Assembly: GCF_000502955.1 (NCBI RefSeq) | Contig: NZ_AYWO01000004.1 | Coordinates: 30,089-94,088, forward strand | Source: Mesorhizobium sp. LNHC252B00 | GTDB lineage: Bacteria; Pseudomonadota; Alphaproteobacteria; Rhizobiales; Rhizobiaceae | Length of the DNA stretch: 64,000 nucleotides | Direction: 5' to 3' | Position numbers and translations under genes: made by a program | Notes under the pieces: model-generated | What the model saw: the letters and a program-made list of their open reading frames with translations, nothing else | Database searches by the model: none | Told to the model about the DNA's origin: nothing | Shown here: positions 35,285 to 43,112 of the stretch, in pieces | Layout: each line of letters opens with the position of its first letter | How positions within the stretch are numbered: the stretch's first letter is position 1

Positions 35285-35429
35285 AGCGCATAAGGTAATT
35301 GTAGTTGAGAAATAACTAGATTTCGTGCGGCGGACCTAATCACCAGATATATGTGGTGTCTGCCCCGGTAAATGTTGCCGGGTCGGGAGTGGATTCCGAT
35401 TGCCGCACGCTTAGCAGGAGCGCGGTCTC

Positions 35430-35948
35430 ATGAACTGGACTGACGAGCGGGTAGAACTTCTCAGGAAATTGTGGTCGGAGGGTCTGAGCGCAAGCCAGAT
35501 TGCCGCGCAGCTTGGAGGGGTCAGCCGCAACGCGGTCATCGGCAAGGTGCACCGGCTGAAACTGTCGGGCCGCGGCCGTTCGACCGCCACGCCGGCACGC
35601 CAAAAGAAGGCGACGCAAGGGGCGACCGTTCAGAAATCGGTATCGCGCGCAGCAACTGCTGTGCGTCACGTCACGACGTCGATCGGCGCGACGGCCCTGC
35701 AGACGCAGTTCGACGCCGAACCGGTGGCACGCCACTACATCCGCCCGGTCGAGAATGTCGTGTTGCCGATCTCGCGGCATCTACAACTCGTCGAGTTGAC
35801 CGAGCGGACCTGCAAATGGCCGAACGGCGATCCGCTTTCGGAGGACTTCCATTTCTGCGGCAACGAGGCCGCCGAAACCGGTCCCTACTGCAAGTACCAC
35901 GCCCGCGTGGCGTTCCAGCCGGCATCGGAGCGGCGGCGGAGCCGCTGA
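35430..35948 (+). CDS. gcrA: Cell-cycle regulator GcrA
   Basis: A 172-residue regulator that binds sigma70 and GANTC-containing DNA to control cell-cycle genes. The N-terminal DNA-binding part MNWTDERVELLRKLWSEG then ASQIAAQLGGVSRNAVIGKV (residues 1-43) is characteristic. The C-terminal sigma-interaction domain has the conserved LTERTCKWPNGDP and FHFCGN...YCKYH cysteine/histidine segment (about 128-160). The middle is basic, low-complexity and variable in the family. The stop codon is followed immediately by the heptamer repeat array. It is divergent from argD. Confidence 0.95.
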   Translation: MNWTDERVELLRKLWSEGLSASQIAAQLGGVSRNAVIGKVHRLKLSGRGRSTATPARQKKATQGATVQKSVSRAATAVRHVTTSIGATALQTQFDAEPVARHYIRPVENVVLPISRHLQLVELTERTCKWPNGDPLSEDFHFCGNEAAETGPYCKYHARVAFQPASERRRSR

Positions 35949-36011
35949 GCGAATAGCGAATAGCGAATAGCGAATAGCGAATAGCGAATAGCGAATAGCG
36001 AATAGCGAATA
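35949..36011 (+). repeat. Nine tandem copies of GCGAATA
   Basis: A perfect 7-bp tandem array of nine units (63 bp) begins at the base after the gcrA stop codon. It is the reverse complement of the unit in the array at 36055-36103. Confidence 0.97.
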
Positions 36012-36054
36012 GAAACGGCTGGTTTTCTGTGACAGGAAGCAAGCCGTCTTTTGC

Positions 36055-36103
36055 TACTCCCTACTCGCTACTCGCTATTCGCTACTCGCTATTCGCTACT
36101 CGC
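36055..36103 (-). repeat. Seven inverted heptamers TAYTCGC
   Basis: Seven 7-bp units, TACTCGC or TATTCGC with one TACTCCC, in inverse orientation to the first array, with further partial units to about 36126. The 43-bp spacer holds its own ACGGCT/AGCCGT inverted repeat. The whole could fold as a long hairpin between the convergent gcrA and corA. Confidence 0.92.
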
Positions 36104-36130
36104 TATAATTCGCTCTCTATTCGCCCTCTT

Positions 36131-37141
36131 TCACAGCCACCCATTCTTGCGAAATCGCCAGTAGAGGAACGTGCAGATCAGCGCGATCGTGGCCAGCACC
36201 ATCGGGTAGCCGTATTCCATCTTCAGTTCCGGCATATCGCTGAAATTCATGCCGTAGATGCCGGCGAATGCCGTCGGCACCGCCAGGATGGCTGCCCAGG
36301 AGGCGAGCTTCTTGGAGATCGCCGTTTCCTGGCTCTGGCCGACCAGCAGGCTGGCTTCGAAGGCGAACGCCAGCACCTCGCGCAGGCTGTCGATCTTCTC
36401 TTGAACGGTGCGAATGTGATCGGTGACGTCGCGAAACAGCGGGTGCATGGCTGTATGAATCTGTGGCAGCTCGGCACTGGTCAACCGACGGCAGACTTCG
36501 ACCAGCGGCAGCGCTGCGTTGCGCAGGCGCAAAAGGTCGCGGCGCAGCATATAGAGCCGCTCGATGTCGGGACCGGTCATCGGCTTCAGCAAAACCCTGT
36601 CCTCGATCACCTCGACCTCGTCCTCGATCTGCTCGAGCACCGGCATGTAATTGTCGACGATGAAATCGAGAATGGCGTAGAGGACGAAATCCTCCCCCTT
36701 GGCCAGCGAATGCGGGCAGCTTTCCCAGTGCTGACGAACGGCGGCATAGGACGTCGAGGGGCCGTGCCTGACGCTGACAATATAGCCGCTGCCGACGAAC
36801 AAATGGGTCTCGCCGAAGGTGACCCGACCGTCGATCAGCTGCGCGGTGCGGGCGACGATGAACAAGGCATCGCCATATTGCTCGATCTTCGGCCGCTGGT
36901 GCGGGTGCTCGGCATCCTCGATCGCCAGCTCATGCAGGTGAAATTGCGCCTGGACGCGCAGCAGCAGGTTGCGGTCGGGCTCGAGCAGGCCAATCCAGAC
37001 GACATGACCGGATTTCTTTGCCCATTCGCCGGCTTCCTCGATGGGGATGTCGGCAATGCGACGTCCGGCCGTGTAGACGCCGCAAGCGATGATGCCGGAA
37101 GCCGACGCAGCCTCCGGGATCAGGTTCCGAACGTTTTCCAT
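36131..37141 (-). CDS. corA: CorA-family magnesium/cobalt transporter
   Basis: A 336-residue protein with a long cytoplasmic alpha/beta domain and coiled helix, and two C-terminal membrane helices. The pore signature is YGMNFSDMPEL, immediately after the first helix (LASWAAILAVPTAFAGI), and the second helix VLATIALICTFLYWRF is followed by the basic tail RKNGWL. It imports Mg2+ as a pentamer. The ATG at 37141 has GGGAGG upstream. It follows phoU by 91 bp on the same strand and may be co-transcribed. Confidence 0.94.
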   Translation of the reverse strand: MENVRNLIPEAASASGIIACGVYTAGRRIADIPIEEAGEWAKKSGHVVWIGLLEPDRNLLLRVQAQFHLHELAIEDAEHPHQRPKIEQYGDALFIVARTAQLIDGRVTFGETHLFVGSGYIVSVRHGPSTSYAAVRQHWESCPHSLAKGEDFVLYAILDFIVDNYMPVLEQIEDEVEVIEDRVLLKPMTGPDIERLYMLRRDLLRLRNAALPLVEVCRRLTSAELPQIHTAMHPLFRDVTDHIRTVQEKIDSLREVLAFAFEASLLVGQSQETAISKKLASWAAILAVPTAFAGIYGMNFSDMPELKMEYGYPMVLATIALICTFLYWRFRKNGWL

Positions 37142-37232
37142 CACGACCTCCCGAAGCAAATCCGCGGACGAGGATAGAGGCAAAGCCCGGAAAGCTTAGC
37201 TTAATTCGTGCGCCGGTTCGAGAGGCGGCCGT

Positions 37233-37958
37233 TCACTTCCCCGGCAGCGTCTCGGAAAGGCCTATCTTGTCGGTCTTGTCGCCCTTGGGCCGCTCAGCCG
37301 GCAACTGCTCGCCTGTGACGGTATAGTAGATGGTCTCGGCGATGTTGGTGGCGTGATCACCGATACGCTCGATGTTCTTGGCGCAGAACAGCAGATGCGT
37401 GCAGGGCGTGATGTTGCGCGGGTCTTCCATCATGTAGGTGAGCAACTCACGAAACAGCGACGTGTACATAGCGTCGATCTGGTCGTCGCGGTCGCGAACG
37501 AAGCCAATTTTCTCCACGGACCGCGATGCGTAGACATCGAGCACTTCCTTGAGCTGGGCCAGCGCAAGGTTGGCCAGGGCCTCAAGGCCGCGGAACAGGC
37601 TGGTCGGCTGGCGTCCGTCGGTGACGGCGACCACCCGCTTGGCGACGTTCTTGGCGAGGTCGCCAACCCGTTCGAGGTCGGCGGAGATGCGAATGGTCCC
37701 GACGATCTCGCGCAAATCCGTCGCCATCGGCTGACGCCTGGCAATGATGATGATCGCCTTATCGTCGATTTCGCGTTGCCCTTCATCCAGCACGGCATCG
37801 TCGCGGATAACCTTCTCGGCCAGGCTAGGATCGGCATTGACCAACGCGGCGATCGCTTGCTCGACCATGCGCTCGGCATGGCCGCCCATCGCAGCGATGC
37901 GCTTCGACAGATATTTCAGCTCGTCGTCATAGGCGCTGACGATGTGCACGGACTGCAT
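37233..37958 (-). CDS. phoU: Phosphate signalling protein PhoU
   Basis: A 241-residue cytoplasmic protein with two three-helix PhoU domains. The repeated metal-binding signatures are DLREIVGTIRISADLERVGDLAKN and HLLFCAKNIERIGDHATNIAE. It links the Pst transporter to PhoR and restrains the Pho response. Start ATG 37958 (MQSVHIVSAYDDELKYL) is preceded by GGGAAGGC. It lies 111 bp after phoR. In many rhizobia pstSCAB separates phoR and phoU, and phoB follows; neither is present here. Confidence 0.95.
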   Translation of the reverse strand: MQSVHIVSAYDDELKYLSKRIAAMGGHAERMVEQAIAALVNADPSLAEKVIRDDAVLDEGQREIDDKAIIIIARRQPMATDLREIVGTIRISADLERVGDLAKNVAKRVVAVTDGRQPTSLFRGLEALANLALAQLKEVLDVYASRSVEKIGFVRDRDDQIDAMYTSLFRELLTYMMEDPRNITPCTHLLFCAKNIERIGDHATNIAETIYYTVTGEQLPAERPKGDKTDKIGLSETLPGK

Positions 37959-38015
37959 GGCAATATGCCTTCCCACGGGGTGCTTTTTGAGTCGTTTCCT
38001 CGAATCCCCGCTGAT

Positions 38016-38033
38016 ACGCTAGCCGGATGACAG
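38016..38033 (-). promoter_or_regulatory. Weak candidate PHO box before phoU
   Basis: On the minus strand a perfect PHO half-site CTGTCAT (38033-38027) is followed after 4 bases by CTAGCGT, which matches the half-site at 4 of 7 positions. It is 58 bp before the phoU start, in the phoR-phoU gap. Confidence 0.3.
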
Positions 38034-38069
38034 AAAAAAGAAACCGTCCCCTCGAAAACTAGGGCGATA

Positions 38070-39335
38070 TCAATGCGTCGGCAAATGAACCGTGAAGGCG
38101 GCGCCCTTGCCGACCTCGGACTTGATCGAAAGCCTGGCGTTGTGGCGCGTCAGGATATGCTTGACGATCGATAGGCCGAGGCCGGTGCCCTTCTGGGTCC
38201 GGCTGGTCTCGACATCGACGCGATAGAAGCGTTCGGTGATGCGCGGAATGTGCTCCTCGGGAATGCCGGGGCCAAAATCCCTGATGGTCACGTCGATGCC
38301 GGGCTCCGAGCCGGCATCGCTGTGCGCGATCGACACCGTCACGCGCCCGCCCGACTGCCCGTATTTGCAGGCGTTTTCCAGGAGGTTCTCGAAAACCTGG
38401 AAGATCTCGTCGCGATCGCCGGGTACATCCAGCGGCCCATCGGCATAGTCCCGCTCGATGGCAACGCCGTTTTCCTTGGCCAGCGGTCCGAGTGAATCGA
38501 TGACGCTGTCGACTGTCTCGCGCAGATCGACCTCGGTTCCAGGCTTCAGATAGGGCTTCATTTCGAGCCGCGACAGCGACAACAAATCGTCGATCAGACG
38601 CGCCATGCGACCGGTCTGGCTCTGCATGATCTGCAGGAACTGATCGCGCGCCGCCGGGTCGTTGCGGGCCGGTCCGCGCAGCGTTTCGATGAAGCCGGCG
38701 ATGGAGGCGAGCGGCGTGCGCAGTTCGTGGCTGGCGTTGGCGATGAAGTCGGCGCGCATGCGGTCTATCCTGCGCGTTTCGCTCTGGTCTTTGAACACCA
38801 GCACATACAGGTCGGTGGCGTGACCGACCGAGGATGCGCTCACCCGGTAAGCCCGTTCGACCGGCAGCTTCTCCGTGTAATCGACGACATCGGAGGCGAC
38901 ATCACCCGACAGCACGCCGTCCAGCAGAGCCTGCATTTCCGGCGCCCGGAACTTCAACGACAGCGACATGCCCGGCGCGATCCCGCCGAAGGCGTCGAAG
39001 GCGGCGGCATTGGCATGGACGATGGTGGCGGTCCGGTCGAAGATGATCAGCGGATCGGCGACGGCGGCCGCCAGATATTCACCGGAGAGCCGCTGCAAGC
39101 CGGTGGCCTCGATGGCGGAGCCGCTCTCGGTGGACTGGCGCGTGCCGGCGGGCGGCAGCATTGCCGCAGCAAGCAGCATCAGCAGTGCCGCGAGGACGAC
39201 ATAGGCTGAAATCGCGGCCAAGGCATAAACAGCGACAACCGCAACGACACCGGCCGCAAGCGGCCAACGGCCGTTCCACAGCCGGGTGGCTAGGGTTTGC
39301 GCGATGCTTCTCTGCTCTGCGTCCAGGTCAGCCAT
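38070..39335 (-). CDS. phoR: Phosphate-regulon sensor kinase PhoR
   Basis: A 421-residue membrane histidine kinase. Two adjacent N-terminal membrane segments (about 22-60) are followed by a PAS domain (AVADPLIIFDRTATIVHANAAA), then HisKA with the phospho-acceptor in FIANASHELRTPLASIAGFI, and the ATPase domain with NLLENACKYG, DFGPGIPEEHIPRI and GTGLGLSIVKHI. The lack of a large periplasmic domain and the neighbouring phoU support PhoR, which phosphorylates PhoB when phosphate is scarce. phoB is outside the window. The start at 39335 (MADLDAEQRS) is a choice; upstream codons to 39413 lack family character. Confidence 0.88.
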   Translation of the reverse strand: MADLDAEQRSIAQTLATRLWNGRWPLAAGVVAVVAVYALAAISAYVVLAALLMLLAAAMLPPAGTRQSTESGSAIEATGLQRLSGEYLAAAVADPLIIFDRTATIVHANAAAFDAFGGIAPGMSLSLKFRAPEMQALLDGVLSGDVASDVVDYTEKLPVERAYRVSASSVGHATDLYVLVFKDQSETRRIDRMRADFIANASHELRTPLASIAGFIETLRGPARNDPAARDQFLQIMQSQTGRMARLIDDLLSLSRLEMKPYLKPGTEVDLRETVDSVIDSLGPLAKENGVAIERDYADGPLDVPGDRDEIFQVFENLLENACKYGQSGGRVTVSIAHSDAGSEPGIDVTIRDFGPGIPEEHIPRITERFYRVDVETSRTQKGTGLGLSIVKHILTRHNARLSIKSEVGKGAAFTVHLPTH

Positions 39336-39407
39336 TTCTCGCGCGCCCGCACCCCATGCCTTCGCCCTCGGTTGTAGGGCGACGGAACCTTCCGCTGGAC
39401 CGGTCCA

Positions 39408-39454
39408 GCGCATGACCCAAAATCGGAGATCGATTTTCTGAAAGGATCATGCGC
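39408..39454. repeat. Palindromic intergenic repeat before ppk2
   Basis: GCGCATGA...TCATGCGC form outer arms and AAAATCG-GAGAT-CGATTTT an inner hairpin. It belongs to the same general class of Rhizobiales intergenic palindromes as the CATGCAT elements but has a different core. Confidence 0.6.
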
Positions 39455-39554
39455 AAATCAAAAGTGCTACAGCGTCCTTTGCCCGTCCAAAGCGGGCGCG
39501 GCGCTGCAGCACTCCCAATAGCATGAGTCCGGAAGCTGGAAAGGGTTCGTCTCG

Positions 39555-40463
39555 ATGAAAAAAGCCAAGGAAGTTTCAGCTGCACCGACTTCGGGGCCGC
39601 TGAAGATCAGGGTCGATGGCAAGGAACGGGAGTTCGACATCGAAAACCCCACGCTTCCCGACTGGGTTGAAGACAACAAGCTGACCGCCGGCGGCTATCC
39701 CTACGACAAGAAGATGAACAGCGAGGAGTATGACGAGACGCTCGAGAAGTTGCAGATCGAACTGGTCAAGGCCCAGGCGTGGCTGCAATCGACCGGCAAA
39801 CGGGTGATGGCGCTGTTCGAGGGCCGCGACGCCGCAGGCAAAGGCGGCACGATCTTCGTGGTGCGCCAGTACCTCAACCCGCGCACGGCACGCAACGTGG
39901 CGCTGACCAAACCTACCCCGACCGAGATGGGGCAATGGTACTTTCAGCGCTATGTCGACCATTTCCCGACATCTGGCGAATTCGTCACCTTCGACCGATC
40001 CTGGTACAACCGCGCCGGCGTCGAGCCGGTGATGGGTTTCTGCACGCCGCAGCAGCACGAGCAGTTTCTTGACGAGACGCCGCATTTCGAACGAATGATC
40101 TCCAACGAGGGCATCCACTTCTTCAAATTCTGGCTCAACATCGGCCGGGAAACGCAGCTGGAGCGCTTCCACGATCGCCGCTACAGCCCGCTGAAGAGCT
40201 GGAAGTTTTCGCCGATCGACGTTGCCGGCATTACCAAGTGGGACGATTACACCGAGGTGCGCGATACCATGTTCGAGCGTACCCACAAGGAGTTCGCGCC
40301 GTGGATCATCGTGCGGGCCAATGACAAGCGGCGCGCGCGGCTGGCGGTCATGCGGCGCATCCTGATGTCGCTGCCCTATGACGGACGCGATCTCGACGTG
40401 ATCGGCAAGGAGGACAAGAAGCTCATCGGCGAAGGGCCGTCGTTCCTGGGCAAACAGGACTGA
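39555..40463 (+). CDS. ppk2: Polyphosphate kinase 2
   Basis: A 302-residue cytoplasmic PPK2-family kinase transferring phosphate between polyphosphate and nucleotides. The Walker A loop is [11 protein letters not shown] (residues 88-98), the Walker B/lid region is [19 protein letters not shown], and [21 protein letters not shown] is the family segment. Single-domain length is as usual for class I PPK2. Whether it favours ADP or GDP cannot be read from sequence. It is divergent from phoR, so two phosphate-storage and phosphate-sensing functions share one intergenic region. Confidence 0.93.
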   Translation: MKKAKEVSAAPTSGPLKIRVDGKEREFDIENPTLPDWVEDNKLTAGGYPYDKKMNSEEYDETLEKLQIELVKAQAWLQSTGKRVMALFEGRDAAGKGGTIFVVRQYLNPRTARNVALTKPTPTEMGQWYFQRYVDHFPTSGEFVTFDRSWYNRAGVEPVMGFCTPQQHEQFLDETPHFERMISNEGIHFFKFWLNIGRETQLERFHDRRYSPLKSWKFSPIDVAGITKWDDYTEVRDTMFERTHKEFAPWIIVRANDKRRARLAVMRRILMSLPYDGRDLDVIGKEDKKLIGEGPSFLGKQD

Positions 40464-40518
40464 TGCCCTTGCGCCGCGCAGCCAAGGCCGCGCGGCGATG
40501 CTTTTCCCTCGTTTCTCT

Positions 40519-40621
40519 TAAAGCGCATCGCGTCGAAGCGGATTCATGCGCCGCGCTTTAGATCTTTGTTTCCCTGCACGTCGTTGTCTCAAAACCTGGG
40601 GCACTTTTGAGCGACATGCAT
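40519..40621 (+). repeat. Composite palindromic repeat, copy B
   Basis: TAAAGCGCATC...GCCGCGCTTTAG palindrome followed by a CACGTCG...CGACATGCAT dyad with AAAACC/TTTTG arms. Its right edge CGACATGCATTA contains the stop codon of the crotonase-family gene on the other strand. Confidence 0.8.
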
Positions 40622-41370
40622 TAAGCCGCAAGCCGGGCGATGCGCTGCAATCGCCGCAGCGTGGTGCCGTCCTGCAGCGCCTGCTGGAAAAGCGAAATCT
40701 CCTGGTCGATACGGTCGCATAGTAGCTGCGTGTTCCCCTTCAGCAGGCCGCGCGTCTGCAGCAGGGCGGCGACCGGCTTCTTGACAAGCTGCCTTGCCCG
40801 GCCGAGCGCCGCTTCCTCGACGCTGCCGCCCGGCACGATCTCCGCGACGAGGCCGAGCGCCCTGGCATCTGCAGCGCGAAGCGTGTCGCCGAGGCAAAAG
40901 AAGCGGAAAGCACCGGCGTAGCCAAGCTTCTGCGGCGCCAGAATGCTGGTCGCCGCATCCGGCACCAGGCCAAAATCGACGAATGGCACCCGGAACGTGC
41001 TTTCATCAGACGCGATCACCATGTCGCAATGAAACAGGATGGTGCAGCCGACCCCGACGGCATCGCCGTCGACGCAGGCAAGGAGGGGCTTTGGAAATGT
41101 CGCCAGCGTGCGGAACAGATCGGTGACGGCGGCGATCAGTTTCCGGTGTTTGCTGGCGTCGAGGAATTCGGAGAAGTCGCCGCCGAGACAGAAGCAGCCT
41201 GCCAAGCCACGCAGTACGACGACGCGCACCTCCTCATTGTCGGCGGCTTCATGGAAAGTCTTTGCCAGGCTCTCATAGGCTCTCCTGTCCAGCACCGGCC
41301 GGCTGTCACTCGACGACACGGTGACCACCAGCGTGTGGTTGCGAAGTTCAGGTTGCGGATGTGTGCTCAT
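40621..41370 (-). CDS. Crotonase-family protein coupled to luxI, non-canonical active site
   Basis: A 249-residue enoyl-CoA hydratase/isomerase-superfamily protein. The oxyanion-hole segments are present (CFCLGGDFSEF near 60 and DGDAVGVGCT near 101-110). In classical hydratases the two catalytic glutamates follow GGGC and FGQP; here these positions are Thr110 and Phe130. An aspartate (Asp138 in GLVPDAATSIL) sits where some enoyl-CoA isomerases have their glutamate. It may be an isomerase or a non-standard acyl-CoA/acyl-ACP enzyme. An upstream ATG at 41388 overlaps the luxI stop (ATGA), and the ATG at 41370 has GGAGACAG, so either start couples it to luxI. A role in tailoring the autoinducer acyl chain is inference. 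Its TAA stop lies in repeat copy B. Confidence 0.82.
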   Translation of the reverse strand: MSTHPQPELRNHTLVVTVSSSDSRPVLDRRAYESLAKTFHEAADNEEVRVVVLRGLAGCFCLGGDFSEFLDASKHRKLIAAVTDLFRTLATFPKPLLACVDGDAVGVGCTILFHCDMVIASDESTFRVPFVDFGLVPDAATSILAPQKLGYAGAFRFFCLGDTLRAADARALGLVAEIVPGGSVEEAALGRARQLVKKPVAALLQTRGLLKGNTQLLCDRIDQEISLFQQALQDGTTLRRLQRIARLAA

Positions 41371-41384
41371 GACTGTCTCCGATC

Positions 41385-42023
41385 TCATGACGCACGCCTT
41401 TGCCCAACCATGTCGGGGTACCCCCTGGTCAACACCGGAGCAAAATGATTGCGGCGCGAACGCACCACATCGAGCGTGTGCGCGTTGAAGGTCAGCAAGG
41501 TGGCTACGACCTGCTGGTTGCCATAAGTGCGCTGATAGCCCAGCGGGGTTGCCAGGAAATGCAGTTGCAATGCGCGCAGCACCCACATCGGCTCGAACTC
41601 GATGATCACCTTGTCGACGCCGCGCTTCAGCCCCCACTCGACGAAGCCGGCGATCAATTCGGTGCCGACGGTTGAAACGCCGCGGCGGCCATCGCGGAAA
41701 CCGGGAGCCACCGCATAGCGGGTCAATTCCCAGATGTTTGGGCCCGATGGCGGCGTTCCCTCGGAAAGGTCGGTCAAAACCTCGGTCAACAGATGTGGCC
41801 GCGTGGTTGGCAACATCCTTTGATAGCCTGCGACTTCGTTACCTCTGACGACGATCTGATGGACGGCCTCGTCATGATCGAACTGGTCGCGTTCGAGTCC
41901 GTCGGGGCGCCTGAGATCATCCCACCCCATCTCTTCGACGAATATCTTGTAGCGCAGCCGATGAACGGCCTCCCAAAGTTCGGGACGTTCCATCAATTCC
42001 TGGGTTGTAAGGGAAAAAAGCAT
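41385..42023 (-). CDS. LuxI-family acyl-homoserine-lactone synthase
   Basis: A 212-residue enzyme making N-acyl-homoserine lactone from SAM and an acyl carrier. All the invariant residues of LuxI proteins are present: Arg24, Phe28 and Trp34 in LRYKIFVEEMGW, Asp46/Asp49 in DQFDHD, Arg69 in GYQRML, Glu99 and Arg102 in ELTRYAV. Length is normal. The start is preceded by GGAGACGGCGG. It is downstream of a luxR gene (98-bp gap) and overlaps the crotonase gene. The signal's chain length cannot be predicted reliably. Confidence 0.95.
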   Translation of the reverse strand: MLFSLTTQELMERPELWEAVHRLRYKIFVEEMGWDDLRRPDGLERDQFDHDEAVHQIVVRGNEVAGYQRMLPTTRPHLLTEVLTDLSEGTPPSGPNIWELTRYAVAPGFRDGRRGVSTVGTELIAGFVEWGLKRGVDKVIIEFEPMWVLRALQLHFLATPLGYQRTYGNQQVVATLLTFNAHTLDVVRSRRNHFAPVLTRGYPDMVGQRRAS

Positions 42024-42121
42024 TTCCGCCGTCTCCTGTGTTCAGAGGAAGATACGGCCGTGCTTCGATGAGAAAATTGCGTGATCGCGTAGGCAAGAAT
42101 TTCCAGGCCGGCACGGCCGAC

Positions 42122-42853
42122 CTAGCTAATATAGCCGCGCCTTATCGCTTCCGCGACGGCCTGGACCCGGTTGACGGCACCGAGTTTGCTTTTGGCGTTA
42201 AGAAGGTGTTTCTCCGAGGTGTGTTCGGAGATGCCGAGGATTTGCGAAATCTCCCATTCGGACTTGCCGACGGCGGCCCATTGCAGGCATTCGCGCTCGC
42301 GCGGCGTCAGCACGATATGATCGACGGTCTTGCTCGCCATGGTGTGGAGTTGCATGGCGCGGCCAACCGCGTAGGTCGATACCAGCGACACCTGGCCAAA
42401 CTCGGCAGCGGACAATTCCACGGCCTCGCCGCCCAGCGACACCATGACGATCTGGCCGTCGAGCGTGATCAGCGGGAAGGCCAGTCCATCGCGCAGTTTG
42501 AAGGCACCGGCATCGCCCATCACCTCGCCGCTGCTCTTGTTTATCTGAATGCTCTGCGAGGCGTCGCGCCACTGGAAGGGCGCCTGCAACTGTTTCATAT
42601 GGCTGACGACCGGGTCGTGATCGACATAGTTGCGCGCGACGTAGCGCTCCAGCCACTCGCCAGGCCAATCGCAGAGAAGCACATGCTGCTTTTGCTGGCC
42701 GGCCGGCGTGCCCGGCTGCGGGACGGTTCCCGCCATCAGTGCGGTGAGACCGAAATCCGACGCTATACCCAGCAGCGTTTCGCAGACTGCTGCCGCCGTT
42801 GCGGCGTGCTGCAGTTGGTCTATGAATTCCAGCGTGCGATCGAACTGACTCAT
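42122..42853 (-). CDS. LuxR-family quorum-sensing regulator
   Basis: A 243-residue regulator with an N-terminal autoinducer-binding domain and C-terminal HTH. Ligand-pocket residues match the family: Trp67, Tyr71, Asp80 and Pro81 in CDWPGEWLERYVARNYVDHDP. The HTH region is LTPRERECLQWAAVGKSEWE then ISEHTSEKHLLNAKSKLGA. It is the likely receptor for the LuxI product encoded next. ATG 42853 is chosen because LuxR proteins begin about here; in-frame starts at 42880 and 42922 would add 9 or 23 residues. I could not see a convincing lux-type palindrome before either gene. Confidence 0.92.
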   Translation of the reverse strand: MSQFDRTLEFIDQLQHAATAAAVCETLLGIASDFGLTALMAGTVPQPGTPAGQQKQHVLLCDWPGEWLERYVARNYVDHDPVVSHMKQLQAPFQWRDASQSIQINKSSGEVMGDAGAFKLRDGLAFPLITLDGQIVMVSLGGEAVELSAAEFGQVSLVSTYAVGRAMQLHTMASKTVDHIVLTPRERECLQWAAVGKSEWEISQILGISEHTSEKHLLNAKSKLGAVNRVQAVAEAIRRGYIS

Positions 42854-43112
42854 CGCAACATCAACCCCATGTTGCCTCATGCATTGCAGCCGATGATGCG
42901 TGCCTGATTTACACTTTGCCACCGACCACGGATTGCAACCGCATGCTTATTCTGTGGCTTCGACCCTGATCTTCCCACCAAGGCGGCCAAAGCTGATTTG
43001 CAAACCGGCTAATTCATATCCTGAAATCGGCGTGTTCAAAATCAAAAACCATTGTGCCTGTCCCATTTTCATACGAAAACCGGTGCGAGCACGACCGTGG
43101 CGGAGTTTTATC

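Noticed and set aside
35671-36042. Minus-strand frame whose start encodes a repeated SLFAIRY heptapeptide
   Set aside because: It is the translation of the GCGAATA heptamer array followed by the antisense of gcrA, not a gene.
35949-36103. Possible CRISPR array
   Set aside because: The unit is only 7 bp with no spacers and the two blocks are inverted copies; no cas genes are present.
41950-43000. lux-box or tra-box operators near luxR and luxI
   Set aside because: I looked for an 18-20 bp dyad in the 98-bp luxI upstream gap and the luxR upstream region and found nothing convincing.
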